A model generated the notes under the pieces. That model had not been told where the DNA came from, did no database searches, and worked only from the letters and a program-made list of their open reading frames with translations. 31,763 nucleotides of DNA, from contig JH154730.1 of NCBI GenBank assembly GCA_000226015.1, forward strand, positions 14,763 to 46,525, read 5' to 3'. This stretch comes from Mnemiopsis leidyi. Lineage: Eukaryota > Ctenophora > Tentaculata > Lobata > Bolinopsidae. Shown here piece by piece: positions 30,010-31,763 of the stretch (positions within the stretch are counted from its first letter, which is position 1; every line of letters starts with the position of its first letter). A program made the position numbers and the translations under genes.

Positions 30010-31290
30010 GTTCTATAGGGGATAATGGGTTTGTTACGTTAAGTTAAATGTCCTGCTAGAGAAATGATGAATAAAACATCTGATATGATTTCATGCAATA
30101 GCAATAATTGGTAGAAAACAAAGCACGATTTCAATTAAAAAACTAAAAGGAAAAGCCAAGATATATGCTAAACATTTGAGAGCCATGTTGCAGTTTTAAA
30201 CGAAGTTTTACCTGAACAGTCACTGAAGCAAAAATAAGCTTAAAACTGTTCTATAATAGATTGAACACAAAATTAAATATACGCTAAAAGGGGTAAACTT
30301 GCACGACACAAAATTAGTCTGCAACAAAGCAGAAAGCAGCAGACCTGCTTTTAGCTGCAGCGGGGAAACCTTACAGTTTTAAGCTTGGAAATATTCAACC
30401 ATTCATGCTGCAGTAGCCAACTCATCGTGCAGCCTGCTGCAAATTAGCTGAGTCCCCGCGCAATAACAATACTAAGCACATCCGAGTCTGCTATTATGAT
30501 TCTACCTTATAATGTTAACTATGGAAATGTCAAAACAACGGATAGCCAATAGAGAAATGGGAGGAGCTCCAAGACTCGCTACAGGTGAGGCAATCTTCCT
30601 GCAAAGCTGCTAACTTAATTGACGTATTGAATTAAAAGTAATTATCAGATGGTGAGTATGCTGATGAAAGATATTATAAGTGTGACATGTTGTTGTTGCT
30701 GATTCAATTTTCTGCGATTCCGGCATTCGGAACAGGGAACTCCGACATCTTTAACATCTACAACATCTGATAATGCTGTTAATTATTTTCGCTAGCTGGC
30801 TACTGTATAATGGGTTATTGATTATTCACATTTAAGTTATTTGACCGATGTCCCCTTCCATGAAACAAGAGCAACAACGACCCATGCTCTAAATTAGGAC
30901 TTAAACCCCCGCCATTCCCCTTCAAAGATCAACAAATTTGCCGGATACTTTCAGTGAGATCAGTGAAGGAAATTAGAATGTGATATATCAAGTATGGTCG
31001 ACCCCTAATTGCTCTTTGCCTCGACGGTTAGCAACCGCCTGTTCTACAGTCGACTCCATACTGTCCCTGTCAATAGGAAAAGAGCCGATCATCGACGTGA
31101 ACTGGTTTTAGGAACCGGGTTTTAAAATATTATGCTGAATGCCGGGACTGTTTTTAAGACTACCTCAAGGACGTTGTACAATGTACACGTAATTTCACCA
31201 AGTGCACTTTTATGGCCCGCCAAAATTGTACTTTTTGTCGGACGCAAGCTTATGATAGTAGTTAAATTTGCGCAAAACACGCGCACTGCA
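30010..31290. other. Intergenic region, no gene seen
   Basis: An acceptor-like CCATTATCCCCTATAG ends 3 nt before the ATG at 30009. Around 30320-30450 there are several GCAGC/GCTGC repeats. Otherwise it is ordinary AT-rich sequence without supported features. Confidence 0.5.
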
Positions 31291-31763
31291 AGCGCGCGGC
31301 TTTAAATTCGGACAGCTTTGCTCAAACTTGTCAAGGTGTTAATTGTACGGCATTACCGGGCGATGCGCGGCTCTCTCTACATTTCCCTCCGATCAACAAT
31401 TAGCCTGAGGTCCCCAGGCAAGTACGGCAGCGCACACCCTCCTGTCATTTTATTCCCTCTATTTACCGGGCGATGCGCGGCTCTCTCTACGTTTCCCCAG
31501 GCAACCCTCTATTCGCTTCGAATGAGGGCCGGACAAAGTCAGACTTAAGGTGTTAACCGACTCGTTGTCTCACGTTGCCTGGGGACCTCAACGAGCGATG
31601 CGCGTCTAGAATTTCTTCGCTAGGCCAGAAATGCGTGAGACGAGAGCGCGTGATGGCCGCGACAGTAGGTTATTTGCCTGGGGACCTCAGTTGAACAGCA
31701 GCGCGCACCCTCCCGTCATTTTATTCTCCTCTATTCGCTTCGAATGAGGGTCGGACAAAGTCA
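31291..31763. repeat. GC-rich nested direct and inverted repeats, running off the edge
   Basis: A 28-bp block containing TTACCGGGCGATGCGCGGCT is identical at 31353-31380 and 31463-31490. A block starting CTCTATTCGCTTCGAATGAG is at 31507-31541 and 31729-31763. An 18-bp block CCTGAGGTCCCCAGGCAA (31404-31421) has inverted partners at 31575-31590 and 31674-31690. The unit structure suggests one end of a larger repeat or transposon outside the window. Confidence 0.8.

Overview
The window is nuclear DNA of an animal. Almost every gene is built of short exons with GT-AG introns, the base composition is AT-rich, and the gene set (CUL2, VPS16, PUS10, MRPS5, SLC35C2, cyclophilin A, a ceramide-transfer START domain, a PAAT/C10orf88-like protein) is metazoan housekeeping. 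Nothing is bacterial or viral. I cannot fix the phylum. Short candidate 5' leaders preceded by splice-acceptor-like sequence hint at a lineage that uses spliced-leader trans-splicing, but this is inference.

Layout. From 1 to 19.2 kb, seven genes lie head to tail on the minus strand. In transcription order they are MRPS5 (19184-18042), VPS16 (17593-13986), PUS10 (13591-8268), a START-only CERT-like protein (8010-7348), a PAAT-like protein (6139-4481), an unrecognised 574-aa protein (4120-2245) and CUL2 (1905 to beyond the left edge). Most spacers are 250-450 bp. The reconstructed proteins have family-typical length (VPS16 843 aa, PUS10 530 aa), which supports the exon calls. PUS10 is interrupted by a 10-N gap flanked by two near-identical copies of exons 4-8, which look like two haplotypes placed in tandem.

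From 19.2 to 22.3 kb there is no convincing gene, only a direct repeat pair, strong hairpins and a CpG-rich tract. From 22.3 to 27.1 kb two plus-strand genes follow each other: cyclophilin A (22344-22844) and the nine-exon transporter SLC35C2 (23232-27134). At 27373-28262 sits an 890-bp non-autonomous hAT-like transposon with an 8-bp target duplication, two 19-bp minisatellite blocks and CACGTG palindromes. A two-exon type I membrane protein (30009-28814, minus) follows, and the right end enters a GC-rich nested repeat that runs off the window.

Functions. The genes serve separate pathways: cullin-RING ubiquitin ligase, endolysosomal tethering, tRNA pseudouridylation, mitochondrial translation, sphingolipid transfer, Golgi transport and protein folding. 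There is no obvious shared pathway. What they share is strand and close spacing, which is why an operon-like transcription unit is raised as a testable idea.
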